Shown: positions 26,899 through 36,790, counted from the stretch's first letter. The stretch: DNA of 64,000 nt from Kribbella rubisoli (GCF_004217145.1 NZ_SHKR01000011.1:1426001-1490000); one strand, 5' to 3'. The notes: generated by a model not told the origin, from the sequence alone. Translations and numbers: made by a program.

Positions 26899-29800
26899 AT
26901 GCGTGGTTTCCGGCGGATTGCTCTGGTTGCGGCGGCGGCTCTGATTGCCGGGCTGTTGCCGTTGGATGCAGTGGCTGATGATCCGACACCGATCACGCTG
27001 GCGGCGTTCGAAGGGGGCGAGCCGTTCGCCTATCCGCCGAACGCGGGCATCTTCACCTGGGGCAGCGACGCTGACGACCCACCCACGATGGAGCTGCAGA
27101 CCCGCGCAGACGCGCCGGCCGGCGAGAAGGTCCTGCACGGCACGTACAACATCAGCGGGTACGGCGGCTTCAGCCACGACATCACGTACGACGTGAACCC
27201 CGCGGACTGGTCGGCGTACAAGGGGATCCGGTTCTGGTGGTACGGGCAGAACACCGCTCCGTTGCCACCCGGCTCAGGGAAGCGGATCTTCTTCGAGATC
27301 AAGGACGGCGGCGCGAACGCCGAGGCCTCCGAGCTGTGGAACACCAGCTTCACCGACGACTGGCAGGGCTGGCACCAGGTCGAGATCCCGTTCAGCCAGC
27401 TCGTGTACCGCGGTGACTACCAACCCGTCGGCGGCATCGACCAGATCCTCAACCTCACGCACATGTGGGGCTACGCGTTCACGATGCCGGTCGGCTCGCC
27501 CGGCGAGTTCGCGATCGACCAGGTCGAGGTCTACGGCAAGGCCGACCCAGCGCTCAAGGCGAGCGTCACCACCGACGCCGGCGTGTACCCGGTCAAGGAG
27601 GGCGGCACCGCGCAGGTGAAGGTGTCCGTCGCCACCACCGGCAGTACGCCGCTCGAAGAGCCGGTCACCGTCGACTACAAGACCGGCACGGGCAGCGCCG
27701 GCGCCAACGACTACACCCCCGTCTCAGGCAATCTCACGTTCCCAGCGGGTACGGCGTCCGGCACCAGCCAGACCGTGGCGGTCACGACGAAGAAGGACCA
27801 CTCCGCCGAGGCAGCGGAGACCATCCCGCTCGAGCTCACGGTCACCGGAGCGAAGGCACCTTCGAACCCGGTCGTGGTGATCAACGCGCACGACCTCCCG
27901 TACCTGAACCCGAAGCTCCCGATCAAGAAGCGTGTCGACGACCTGGTCGCCCGGATGACGACGCCCGAGAAGGTCGGCCAGATGACGCAGGCAGAGCGCA
28001 ATGCGTTGCGGTCCCGCAGCGACATCGCGTCGTACGCGCTCGGTTCGCTGCTTTCCGGCGGCGGCTCGGTCCCGACGCCGAACACGCCGGCCGCATGGGC
28101 CGCGATGATCGACAACTTCCAGCTGAACGCGCAAGCGACCCGGCTGCAGATCCCCTTGATCTACGGGGTCGACGCCGTCCACGGACACAACAACGTAGTC
28201 GGGGCAACGATCCTGCCGCACAACATCGCGCTCGGCGCGACCCGCGATCCGGAGCTCGCCCGGCAGGCCGGTGAGGTCACCGCGACCGAGGTTCGCGCGA
28301 CCGGCATCCCGTGGGACTTCGCGCCGTGCGTGTGCGTGGTCCGCGACGACCGCTGGGGCCGTGCGTACGAAGGATTCGGCGAGGATCCCGCGCTCGTGCA
28401 GTCGATGGCGACCGTGATCACCGGCCTGCAGGGCAAGGCCGACGGCAGTCAGCTCAAGCAGAACAACCACGTGCTCGCGACGGCGAAGCACTTCGTCGGC
28501 GACGGCGGTACGACGTACGGCAGCTCGACGACGGGTTCGTACAAGATCGACCAGGGCATCACGCAGGTGACCCGGCAGCAGCTGGAGACGTTGCATCTGG
28601 CACCGTTCAAGACCGCGGTCGATCTCGGTATCGGCACAGTGATGCCGTCGTACTCGAGTATGTCGATCGACGGTGCGCCGCCGGTGAAGATGCACGGTGA
28701 CGGCGAGCTGATCAACGGCGTACTCAAGCAGCGGATGGGCTTCGACGGGTTCGTGATCAGCGACTGGCAAGCGATCGACCAGCTGCCGGGCGACTACGCG
28801 AGCGACATCCGCACGTCGATCAACGCCGGCCTGGACATGATCATGGTGCCGACGAACTACCAGGGCTTCACCCAAGGACTGACCGACGAGATCGCGGCCG
28901 GGCGGATCCCGATGACGCGGATCGACGACGCCGTCCGGCGGATCCTGACCGAGAAGTTCAAGCTCGGCCTCTTCGAGCATCCGTACGCCGACACGTCGAA
29001 CATCGCGTCGATCGGATCGGCCGCACATCGTGCGGTCGGGCGCGAGGCTGCGGCGAAGTCCCAGGTATTGCTGAAGAACGACGGCAACGTGTTGCCCTTG
29101 AAGGCTGATTCGAAGGTTTATGTTGCCGGGAGCAACGCCAACGACCTGGGCAACCAGATGGGCGGCTGGAGCATCACCTGGCAGGGCGGTTCGGGTGCGA
29201 CGACCACCGGTACGACGATCCTCGACGGGATCAAGCAGGTGGTGCCGACGGCAACGTTCAGCGCCGACGCCTCCGCGCCGCTCGAGGGTCATGACGTCGG
29301 CATTGTCGTCGTCGGCGAGCGCCCTTACGCCGAGGGAATCGGTGACGTGGGCAACGGTCACGACCTGCAGCTCACGGCCGCCGACAAGGCCGCCGTCGAC
29401 AAGGTGTGCGCTGCGATGAAGTGCGTCGTACTGGTTGTGTCCGGGCGGCCACAGGTGATCGCGGACCAGCTCGGCAAGATCAACGCTGTGGTCGCGTCGT
29501 GGCTGCCTGGGACCGAGGGCGCGGGTGTCGCCGACGTACTGTTCGGGAAGGTCCCGTTCAGCGGCCGGTTGCCGGTCAGCTGGCCGCGCGCCGAGGACCA
29601 GGAGCCGTTGAACGTCGGCGATGCGTCGTACGACCCTCAGTATCCGTTCGGCTGGGGGCTGACGTCGCAGGCCGCCGCACGTCAGGCGTTGACGGACGCA
29701 CGCAACAGCCTGCTGCGTAAGCACGATCCCTATGCGTTGGCAGCCGGGGTCGCGGCGAGCGTCGCGCTCGGCGTTAAGGACTGGTCGGGGCCGCAGGCAA

Positions 29801-30033
29801 CTATTGCCCTGGCGGCAGCCGCACAGTCCGCCAAGCTCCTCGAGCGCACCAAGGCCGACACCTTCGCCGAGGACGACGCGGTCGTCGGCGTCGCACGCTG
29901 GATCGCACAGAACCACATCGGCCAGAACCTCACGGAACCCAGGTCCAAACTCACGTCGGACGCCGACCACCTGCTGCTGAGTGGAAGCTTGAGTGCCGCG
30001 GTCAGCAAACTGACCGCGGCGTCCAAGAGCTGA
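26899..30033 (+). CDS. Secreted multidomain glycoside hydrolase family 3 (beta-glucosidase type)
   Basis: GH3 enzymes remove terminal sugars, often beta-linked glucose or xylose, from plant or cell-wall glycans. ATG 26899 after GGTGGGGAG gives 1044 residues. The order is: signal peptide (about 1-27), a CBM11/CIA30-like carbohydrate-binding beta-sandwich (about 30-220), a Calx-beta-like domain (about 225-315), the GH3 TIM barrel with nucleophile D622 in GFVISDWQAI and the KHF motif in TAKHFVGDGG, the GH3 alpha/beta sandwich, then a C-terminal helical stretch of about 115 residues of unknown function. It stands alone on its strand and is convergent with the MMPL gene. Exact specificity is not visible. 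Confidence 0.9.
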   Translation: MRGFRRIALVAAAALIAGLLPLDAVADDPTPITLAAFEGGEPFAYPPNAGIFTWGSDADDPPTMELQTRADAPAGEKVLHGTYNISGYGGFSHDITYDVNPADWSAYKGIRFWWYGQNTAPLPPGSGKRIFFEIKDGGANAEASELWNTSFTDDWQGWHQVEIPFSQLVYRGDYQPVGGIDQILNLTHMWGYAFTMPVGSPGEFAIDQVEVYGKADPALKASVTTDAGVYPVKEGGTAQVKVSVATTGSTPLEEPVTVDYKTGTGSAGANDYTPVSGNLTFPAGTASGTSQTVAVTTKKDHSAEAAETIPLELTVTGAKAPSNPVVVINAHDLPYLNPKLPIKKRVDDLVARMTTPEKVGQMTQAERNALRSRSDIASYALGSLLSGGGSVPTPNTPAAWAAMIDNFQLNAQATRLQIPLIYGVDAVHGHNNVVGATILPHNIALGATRDPELARQAGEVTATEVRATGIPWDFAPCVCVVRDDRWGRAYEGFGEDPALVQSMATVITGLQGKADGSQLKQNNHVLATAKHFVGDGGTTYGSSTTGSYKIDQGITQVTRQQLETLHLAPFKTAVDLGIGTVMPSYSSMSIDGAPPVKMHGDGELINGVLKQRMGFDGFVISDWQAIDQLPGDYASDIRTSINAGLDMIMVPTNYQGFTQGLTDEIAAGRIPMTRIDDAVRRILTEKFKLGLFEHPYADTSNIASIGSAAHRAVGREAAAKSQVLLKNDGNVLPLKADSKVYVAGSNANDLGNQMGGWSITWQGGSGATTTGTTILDGIKQVVPTATFSADASAPLEGHDVGIVVVGERPYAEGIGDVGNGHDLQLTAADKAAVDKVCAAMKCVVLVVSGRPQVIADQLGKINAVVASWLPGTEGAGVADVLFGKVPFSGRLPVSWPRAEDQEPLNVGDASYDPQYPFGWGLTSQAAARQALTDARNSLLRKHDPYALAAGVAASVALGVKDWSGPQATIALAAAAQSAKLLERTKADTFAEDDAVVGVARWIAQNHIGQNLTEPRSKLTSDADHLLLSGSLSAAVSKLTAASKS

Positions 30034-30038
30034 CCAGA

Positions 30039-30067
30039 GGTGGGGGTGGGTTCAGCTCACCCCCACC
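30039..30067. terminator. Hairpin terminator between GH3 and MMPL genes
   Basis: GGTGGGGGTG (30039-30048) pairs perfectly with CACCCCCACC (30058-30067) around a 9-base loop. The right arm overlaps the last codons of the MMPL gene, so one hairpin serves both converging genes. Confidence 0.75.
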
Positions 30068-32196
30068 AGCTCACGGTCGACGGGAGCCGAAGCCTGCTTG
30101 TACAGACGGTTGGGCCACCAAGCCCGCCGACCGAGTAGCACCATGATCGACGGCAGCATCACGATCCGGACCAGTGTGGCATCGATCAGGACAGCCACCG
30201 CCAGGCCGACACCCATCTGCTTCATCTCCAGCATGGCGAGGGTGGCGAAGACCGCGAACACCGAGACCATCACCGCGGCGGCGCTCGTCACCACGCCGGC
30301 GGACTCGGTGATGCCCTTCCGGACAGCCTCCCTCGGGTTCAGGCCCTGGACCACGCCCTCGCGGATCCGGCCGAGGACGAACACGTGGTAGTCCATCGAC
30401 AGCCCGACCAGGATCACGAACAGGAACAAGGGGATCCAGGACACCACGAACCCGGCCGACGTGAACCCGAGCAACCCTTCCGCCCACGTGTGCTGGAACA
30501 CCAATGACAGCACGCCGAAGCACGCCGCCACCGATGCGAGGTTCAGCAGCGTCGTCACCACCGCGATCGCCAGGCTCCTGAATGTCACGGCCATCATCAC
30601 CAGCGTCAACGCCAGCACGAAGGCGATGACCCAGGGCAGCTTGTCCCGCTGGTTGTTGCCATAGTCAACCGATTCGGCCGATTCCCCGCCGACGGCCCAG
30701 GTCGTGGATCCCAAGGCGGCCGGCGCCAACTGCTCACGCAGCTGGTCCAGCGCAGCCTCGGCGTTCGCGCTGCTCTCCGGCAACACCGAGGTCAGCCCCA
30801 GTACCGCCGTACCGTTCGCCTGCCGGATCGCCTGTCCCGGCGGTACGACGAACTTGCCGCTCTGCACGGCCGATGCCTGCAACCCGGCCAGAGCAGCGAC
30901 GGCGTCTCCACCCTGTGCCACCACGTCGTAGGTCAGCCCGCCTTGGGACGGGAAGTTGTCCTGCAACGTCTTCAGCGTTCGCACCTCGGGAATGCTCTGC
31001 GGCAGCGTATTCAGATCGCTCGACTCCGTCTTCATCCCCAGTGCCGGTACGGCGAGTGCCACCACGATGACCGCGGAGAACGACAGCGCCGCGCGCGGAT
31101 GACGCAGTACCGGAGCCAGAATGCGGCGGCTGATACCGGCCGGACCGATGCGCCGGTTGAGCCTCCACAGCAGCGGGACGCGGGGCCGGTCGACCCGGTG
31201 ACCGAGCTTTGCGAGCAAGGCCGGCAGGACGGTCAGCGAACCGAGAACCGCTACCGCGACGACCACGATCGTTGCCGTTGCCATCGAGGTGAAGGTCGCG
31301 TCCTGGGCGACGTACAAGCCTGCCATCGACACGATGACGGCCAGGCCGGACACGACGACCGAGTGACCGGACGTCGCCGCCGCGATCTCGACCGCGTCCA
31401 GGGTGCTGCGGCCGTTGCGGCGTTCCTCGCGCTCGCGTTTGAGATAGAAGAGCGAGTAGTCGACGCCGACCGCCATGCCGATCAGCAGGACGACATTCGC
31501 GACCGAGCCGCCGTCCGGGAAGAGGTACGACAGGGGCGCGTAGAAGCCGAGGGCGGCGCCGACGGCCGAGAACGCCAGCAGGACCGGGATCCCGGCCGCG
31601 ATCAACGCACCGAAAGCGAGCAGCATCAGCCCGAACGTGATCGGCAGGCTGAGCTTCTCGGCCTTCGCGAGGTCGGTACCGACCTGCTTCCAGACACCTG
31701 CGTTCACCGAGGCGTCCCCCGCCTGGGCGATGGTCAGATCCGGATTCGCCTTCTGTACGTCGGCCGTGGTGGCGACGATCGTGTCGATCGAGTCGGCCGC
31801 GTCGTCCGCCGTACCTTTGAGCTCCATCGGAACGAGCACGGCCTTGCCGTTCTCGGACCAGACCGGCGTACCGACGGCCTGGACCGAGGGCAGTGCGGCC
31901 AGCTTCTGCCGGAGTTCGGTGATGGCCGTGGTCGCCGCGGCCTTGCTCAACGGGCCGTCGGGGTCGGTGATGAGGACGGTTTCGGCGGGGCTGTCGCCGA
32001 GGCCGGCCTTCTCGACCAACTCCGCGGCCTGGCCGGACTGGCCGACCCAGTTGTCCCTGCTCTGCGTGTGCTGTTTCGGGATGACCACCGACATCCCGAC
32101 GGCTACGACGACGAGCAACAGCCAGAGGCCGATCGCCCGCCATGGATGGACAGCACTCCAGCGCGCGACGCGCACAGTCACTGAACCCCTGGTCAT
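30052..32196 (-). CDS. MMPL family transporter
   Basis: The 714-residue RND-like protein has an N-terminal helix, an extracytoplasmic loop (about 40-200), a block of helices (about 200-365), a second loop and a second block of helices. This is the usual 12-helix MMPL plan. Polar membrane motifs such as GMAVGVDYSLFYLKREREER and VGLSMDYHVFVLGRIREG carry the conserved Asp-Tyr pairs thought to relay protons. MMPL proteins export lipids or hydrophobic compounds. ATG 32196 follows GGTGGGGTAG. The cargo is unknown. Confidence 0.92.
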   Translation of the reverse strand: MTRGSVTVRVARWSAVHPWRAIGLWLLLVVVAVGMSVVIPKQHTQSRDNWVGQSGQAAELVEKAGLGDSPAETVLITDPDGPLSKAAATTAITELRQKLAALPSVQAVGTPVWSENGKAVLVPMELKGTADDAADSIDTIVATTADVQKANPDLTIAQAGDASVNAGVWKQVGTDLAKAEKLSLPITFGLMLLAFGALIAAGIPVLLAFSAVGAALGFYAPLSYLFPDGGSVANVVLLIGMAVGVDYSLFYLKREREERRNGRSTLDAVEIAAATSGHSVVVSGLAVIVSMAGLYVAQDATFTSMATATIVVVAVAVLGSLTVLPALLAKLGHRVDRPRVPLLWRLNRRIGPAGISRRILAPVLRHPRAALSFSAVIVVALAVPALGMKTESSDLNTLPQSIPEVRTLKTLQDNFPSQGGLTYDVVAQGGDAVAALAGLQASAVQSGKFVVPPGQAIRQANGTAVLGLTSVLPESSANAEAALDQLREQLAPAALGSTTWAVGGESAESVDYGNNQRDKLPWVIAFVLALTLVMMAVTFRSLAIAVVTTLLNLASVAACFGVLSLVFQHTWAEGLLGFTSAGFVVSWIPLFLFVILVGLSMDYHVFVLGRIREGVVQGLNPREAVRKGITESAGVVTSAAAVMVSVFAVFATLAMLEMKQMGVGLAVAVLIDATLVRIVMLPSIMVLLGRRAWWPNRLYKQASAPVDRELVGVS

Positions 32197-32303
32197 CTAC
32201 CCCACCTCTCCACGGCCGGGTCGTATGCCCGGTCAGGAAGAGCCTGACCCGGTTGACCGCGGATCTCAGGAGTCCTGAGCCCCCGGCCGAGGGGGAGGTA
32301 GGC

Positions 32304-33233
32304 CTACCCAGCTGCTGGTTCGGTCGTTCGGCTGCGGAGGCGGCGGAGCATGCGGGCGTCTTCGAAGCCGACAGTCCGGGCCGCCGTTTCGATCGTGGTG
32401 CCGTGGCCGATGAGGTGTTCGGCGCGCTCGACGCGGAGGAGTTGCTGGTAGCGCAGCGGGGTAAGGCCGGTCGCGGTGGTGAAGATGCGGGTCAGGGTGC
32501 GTTCGCTGACGCCTACCTGGCCGGCGAGGTCGGAGAGCAGCAGACGATCGGCGTACCGGGCGTCGATGACGTCTTGGATGCGATGGGCCAGATCGTTGAG
32601 GTGGTCGCGGTGGCGGAGCATGGCCGACTCTTGCAGTTCATCGCCGTTGCGACGGGCGTAGACGACCATCTCGCGGGCGACGCGGGCGGCCGCCTCGGCT
32701 CCGTGGGCGACCGCGACCAGGTGGAGGGTGAGGTCGATACCGCTGGCGATGCCGGCGGAGGTGATGACGCGGTCGTCCTCGACGTACAGCACATCGCGGA
32801 CGATGGCCGCCCGCGGGTAGCGGGCGGCCAACTCGTCCGTCAGGTCGTGGTGGGTCGTGAACCGCCGGCCGTCGAGCAGACCGCTGGCCCCGAGCGCGTC
32901 GGCGCCCGAGCAGACACTCGCGACGGTGCCGCCTGCCGCGTGGTGGTCGCGCAGCCGCTCACGGGTCGCCGGCCCGATCGGCGGGACCGGCGACAACCGC
33001 GGCGATCGCCACCCCGGCACGACGATCAGGTCGTCGGGGCCGATCTCCGGCCAGTCCAGTTGTGCCCGTAAAGGCACGCCCTGCGCAGTTGTGACCTCTT
33101 CGGACTCGGCGACGTAATGGACCTCGTACCCGTACCCGAAGTCGTTCGCGGTGGTGAACACCTGCGCCGGCCCGGCGAGATCCAGCAGGTGCACCTTGGG
33201 CACCAGCACGAAGACCACCCGAGTGGGACGCAT
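32304..33233 (-). CDS. GlxA family transcriptional regulator (DJ-1/PfpI plus AraC domains)
   Basis: The 309-residue protein joins an N-terminal DJ-1/PfpI-like ligand domain (about 1-185, with the nucleophile-elbow cysteine in ASVCSGADALG) to a C-terminal AraC DNA-binding domain (about 215-300). The AraC part shows LSDLAGQVGVSERTLTRIF and the second helix-turn-helix IETAARTVGFEDARMLRRL. It starts 4 bases after the stop of an isochorismatase-like gene on the same strand. The pair may therefore sense and act on a related small amide or nitrogen compound. The effector is unknown. Confidence 0.9.
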   Translation of the reverse strand: MRPTRVVFVLVPKVHLLDLAGPAQVFTTANDFGYGYEVHYVAESEEVTTAQGVPLRAQLDWPEIGPDDLIVVPGWRSPRLSPVPPIGPATRERLRDHHAAGGTVASVCSGADALGASGLLDGRRFTTHHDLTDELAARYPRAAIVRDVLYVEDDRVITSAGIASGIDLTLHLVAVAHGAEAAARVAREMVVYARRNGDELQESAMLRHRDHLNDLAHRIQDVIDARYADRLLLSDLAGQVGVSERTLTRIFTTATGLTPLRYQQLLRVERAEHLIGHGTTIETAARTVGFEDARMLRRLRSRTTEPAAG

Positions 33234-33237
33234 TCGG

Positions 33238-33837
33238 TCAGGATGTCACGGGTACGGCGGTGAGCTCGTCGAGTGTCCGGATCGTGGCGAACCGGCCGGC
33301 CAGCACGTACTCCGTACGCCCGGCGACCTGCTCCGCGGTGAGGGTCCGCGGATCGGCGAGGATCTCCTCGACCGACGCCTCGTCGCGGATCGACCAGTGC
33401 GCCAGCGCCATCGTCGCGGTCGCCTCGGTCACGAAGACGACGTCGTACCCGAGGTCGGAACCGACGCGGGCCGTCGTCTCGCAACACTGCTCCGTACGGA
33501 TGCCGCTGACAACGATCTCGGAGATGCCGTGCTGGGTCAGCAGCTGCTGCAGATTCGTTGTGGTGAACGCATTGTGGGAGGTCTTGGTGATCATCGGCTC
33601 ATCGGGCAACGGTTCGAGACCGTCGATGAGCCGGACATAGCCGTTGGCCGGGTCGAACGCGCCGCCGGTGCCGGGCTCGGTGTGCAGCACCCACACGACG
33701 AGGTCACCCTTGTCGCGGGCGGCCCGGACCAGACGGTTCACCCGCTCGGCGATGTCCGGGTGGTTCACCAGCTGCCAGTTCGGGCGGGTCCGGAAGGATT
33801 CCTGGACGTCGATCACGATCAGTGCGGTTCGGCTCAT
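33238..33837 (-). CDS. Isochorismatase-like cysteine hydrolase
   Basis: The 199-residue protein has the catalytic triad of the cysteine hydrolase family: D10 in LIVIDVQ, the lysine in MITKTSHNAF, and the cysteine in GIRTEQCCETTAR. Family members hydrolyse amides such as nicotinamide or carbamoyl compounds, or isochorismate. The extended C-terminus (about residues 160-199) mentions no further motif. It is the first gene of a pair with the GlxA-like regulator. The true substrate is unknown. Confidence 0.87.
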   Translation of the reverse strand: MSRTALIVIDVQESFRTRPNWQLVNHPDIAERVNRLVRAARDKGDLVVWVLHTEPGTGGAFDPANGYVRLIDGLEPLPDEPMITKTSHNAFTTTNLQQLLTQHGISEIVVSGIRTEQCCETTARVGSDLGYDVVFVTEATATMALAHWSIRDEASVEEILADPRTLTAEQVAGRTEYVLAGRFATIRTLDELTAVPVTS

Positions 33838-34029
33838 GGGGCCAGGATCGCGCGCGGCCGGCGTACTCGAGAAGGCTCGATCGGGGCCGGGACCGGACCG
33901 ATCTGGTCATCACACCGAGCACCGTGAAGAGATCGGACGAATTCACACCGATCCGAACTGTTCCAAACACTGGTCTGGCGCGCTTATCGTGCCAAGGTCC
34001 TGCTTTCTACAACGATTGAGGGGATTGCG

Positions 34030-35253
34030 ATGCCCGATCACCTGCCCCGCCGCCAGGTCCTCCGGACCGCCGGCGCACTGGGCCTCGGTGCCGCCGCCGC
34101 GGGCGCACTCACCAGCACCGCGGACGCCACGACCCGCACCACCGGGACGCCGGATAGGTTGGCCGCCATGGGCGAACACCACGGCAAGCTCGAGATCCGC
34201 AAGGACCCGTTCGGCACTACCCCGGACGGCCAGGGAGTGGACGTGTACACGTTCACCAACGGCCGGGTGACGATCTCGATGCTCACCTGGGGCGCGACGA
34301 TCCAGAAGGTCATCACGCCGGACCGTCGCGGTAGGAACGAGAACATCAGCCTCGGCTTCGACAACCTGCCGGACTACGCGGCGCTCAGCCCGTACTTCGG
34401 CGCCACCATCGGCCGCTACGGCAACCGGATCGCCAAGGGCCGGTTCACGCTCGACGGGACGACGTACCAGATCCCGATCAACAACGGCGAGAACGCGCTG
34501 CACGGCGGCACGATCGGCTTCGACAAGAAGGTGTGGAAGGCCGAGGTCGTCAAGTCCGGCAAGGCCGTCGGCGTCGCGTTCACCTACGTCAGCCCGGACG
34601 GCGAGATGGGCTTCCCCGGTGAGCTCACCAGCACCGTCACCTACACGCTGGACAAGCGCGACAACCTGCGGATCGACTACCACGCGACCGTCGCGGGCAA
34701 GCCGACCATCGTCAACCTGACCAACCACGTGTACTTCAACCTGCTCGGCGAGGGCAACGGCACGATCTACGACCACGTGCTCGAGCTGAACGCCGCGAAG
34801 TACACGCCGGTCGACGTGAACCTGATCCCGACCGGCGAGATCGCACCGGTCGCCGGGACGCCGTTCGACTTCAACCGGCCGACCGCGATCGGCGCCCGCC
34901 TGCGCGGCGACCACCAGCAGCTGATCTTCGGCCGCGGCTACGACCACAACTTCGTGATCGCCGGTCAGGCCGACCATGACGGCCTGCGCCTGGCCGGCCG
35001 CTTCACCGAGCCCGAGCACGGCCGCACGATCGAGGTCCACACCGACCAGCCCGGCGTCCAGTTCTACAGCGGCAACTTCCTCGACGGCACGTTCCTCGGC
35101 ATCGGCAACAAGGCCTACCGCCAGGGCGACGCCTTCGCCTTCGAGACCCAGCACTTCCCCGACTCCCCCAACCACCCCAACTTCCCGTCGACGGTCCTCC
35201 GCCCCGGCGAGACCTACAAGTCCACGACGATCTACAGCTTCGGCACGAAGTAG
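34030..35253 (+). CDS. Tat-exported aldose 1-epimerase (GalM family)
   Basis: Aldose epimerases interconvert the alpha and beta forms of sugars. The 407-residue protein carries a twin-arginine signal (PRRQVLRTAGALGLGAAAAG), so it should be exported folded. The core shows the substrate-binding NGENALHGGTIGFDKK, the histidine in NLTNHVYFNLLGEG, and the general-base glutamate in FAFETQHFPDSPNHPNF. ATG 34030 follows GAGGGGATT. Export suggests action on sugars released outside the cell, in line with the GH3 gene nearby. The neighbouring genes are not otherwise related. Confidence 0.9.
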   Translation: MPDHLPRRQVLRTAGALGLGAAAAGALTSTADATTRTTGTPDRLAAMGEHHGKLEIRKDPFGTTPDGQGVDVYTFTNGRVTISMLTWGATIQKVITPDRRGRNENISLGFDNLPDYAALSPYFGATIGRYGNRIAKGRFTLDGTTYQIPINNGENALHGGTIGFDKKVWKAEVVKSGKAVGVAFTYVSPDGEMGFPGELTSTVTYTLDKRDNLRIDYHATVAGKPTIVNLTNHVYFNLLGEGNGTIYDHVLELNAAKYTPVDVNLIPTGEIAPVAGTPFDFNRPTAIGARLRGDHQQLIFGRGYDHNFVIAGQADHDGLRLAGRFTEPEHGRTIEVHTDQPGVQFYSGNFLDGTFLGIGNKAYRQGDAFAFETQHFPDSPNHPNFPSTVLRPGETYKSTTIYSFGTK

Positions 35254-35260
35254 CGCCGGC

Positions 35261-35288
35261 CGGCGGGTGCGGTACGCCGTACCCGCCG
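35261..35288. terminator. Hairpin terminator between epimerase and histidine kinase genes
   Basis: A 12-base stem with one G-T wobble (35261-35272 with 35277-35288) and a TACG tetraloop lies between two convergent stops. It should end transcription in both directions. Confidence 0.8.
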
Positions 35289-35320
35289 CGCCCCCTGAGC
35301 ACGCGACTCACGATGGCGAC

Positions 35321-36727
35321 TCACGCAGACAGCGTCACGGCGAACGTTGTGTTCCCGGGGGTTGAGGTGACGGTCAGGGTGCCTTGGTGGGCTTCGGCGA
35401 TGGAGCGGGCGAGGGAGAGGCCTAGCCCGGTCCCGCCGGTGGTGCTGGTTCGGGCTGTGTCGGCTCGGGTGAAGCGTTGGAAGACGTTGGGGAGCAGCTC
35501 GGCGGGGATGCCGGGGCCGTCGTCGTGGATGGTGAGTACGGCGGAGCGATCGGCCAGCTTGGCGGCGACGGTGACCGTGGTGCCGGCGGGGGTGTGGCGG
35601 CGGGCGTTGGTGAGCAGGTTGGTGACGACCTGGTGGAGGCGTTGCTCGTCACCGATGATGACGATCGGGTCGGGTGGCAGCTCCAGCTCCCAATGGTGGC
35701 TGGGGGCAACTATCTGGGCGTCGGTGATCGAGTCGCGGGCGAGCCGGGACAGGTCGACCGGGCGGCGGTCGAGCGGGCGGCCGGCGTCCAGGCGGGCGAG
35801 CAGCAAGAGGTCCTCGACCAACGACGCCATGCGAGTGGTCTCGACCATGACCTTTCCCATGGCGTGCCCGTAGAGCTCGGGATCGCGTTGGCGGAGGCTC
35901 AGCTGCGCGTAGCCGTGGATCGTCGTCAGCGGCGTACGGAGCTCGTGGGATGCATCGGCCACGAACTGCCGGACCTGCTGCTCACTGCGGTGTCGTGCAT
36001 CGAGCGCGTTCTCCATATGACCGAGCAGCGTGTTGAGTGCGACCGCGACCTGGCCGACCTCGGTGCGCTCGTCGGTCAGCTGGTCGGGTACGCGTGCGGT
36101 CACCCCGATCTCCCCGGTGTCGAGCGGTAGACCGGCCACCTCTCGAGCGGTCTGCGCGACGCGGCGCAGTGGCCGCAGCTGACGCCGTACGACGAGAACA
36201 CCGACGCCACCCGCGGTCAGTACGCCGATGCCGCCGAAGAGCACTTCCCAGCCGATCAGGCTGTTGACGGTGTTCTGGATGTCCTTCGTCGGCAGCCCGG
36301 TGATCACCGTGATCGAACCGACGCTGGACGCGTACACGCGGTACTCGCCGAGCGCTGGTAGGTCGACCGTGCTGTTCTGGCCGGCGGTCAGGTCATCGAG
36401 TACGCCAACCGCTTGATCGCTCAGCTCGGTGAGCGTGCCGTCGGCGGTGATCACGTTGCCCGCGGCCCCGGACGGACCGACGTACACGGTCACCGTGCCC
36501 GCGTCCTGTCCGTGCGGAGCGTCCTTCGGCGGTCCGCCCGGATTGCCGTTCGTCAGGGCGTTGATCGCGCGCCCCTGGGTCGCGGCCACCTTCCCGTCGA
36601 GCTGCCTGGTCAGGTACGAGCTGATCGCGGCGGTCGTCAGCGCGCTGATCACGAGACTCACCACCGCAACCAGCACCACCATCGCCGCCGCGACCCGCAC
36701 ACTCAACGACCGCGCCGCAACCCTCAT
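35321..36727 (-). CDS. Sensor histidine kinase (HisKA/HATPase, MprB/TcrY-like), no adjacent regulator
   Basis: The 468-residue protein has two membrane helices (about 10-35 and 160-180) around an extracytoplasmic sensor loop, then a HAMP linker. The dimerisation helix has phospho-acceptor H261 in FVADASHELRTPLTT. The ATPase boxes are NLLTNARRHTP, DDGPGIP and TGGTGLGLSLARSI. The product would sense an envelope signal and phosphorylate a response regulator, but neither neighbour encodes one. ATG 36727 is the natural start. The partner is presumably encoded elsewhere. Confidence 0.92.
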   Translation of the reverse strand: MRVAARSLSVRVAAAMVVLVAVVSLVISALTTAAISSYLTRQLDGKVAATQGRAINALTNGNPGGPPKDAPHGQDAGTVTVYVGPSGAAGNVITADGTLTELSDQAVGVLDDLTAGQNSTVDLPALGEYRVYASSVGSITVITGLPTKDIQNTVNSLIGWEVLFGGIGVLTAGGVGVLVVRRQLRPLRRVAQTAREVAGLPLDTGEIGVTARVPDQLTDERTEVGQVAVALNTLLGHMENALDARHRSEQQVRQFVADASHELRTPLTTIHGYAQLSLRQRDPELYGHAMGKVMVETTRMASLVEDLLLLARLDAGRPLDRRPVDLSRLARDSITDAQIVAPSHHWELELPPDPIVIIGDEQRLHQVVTNLLTNARRHTPAGTTVTVAAKLADRSAVLTIHDDGPGIPAELLPNVFQRFTRADTARTSTTGGTGLGLSLARSIAEAHQGTLTVTSTPGNTTFAVTLSA

Positions 36728-36790
36728 GCACCCAGCATGTGCGGCAACCCCTCAGACGGCCTCCACGTTTGCTGGCACCTTGCTGTGAAC

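Noticed and set aside
27724..29970. A 748-codon open frame on the minus strand
   Set aside because: It is antisense to the GH3 gene, whose domains are continuous and recognisable.
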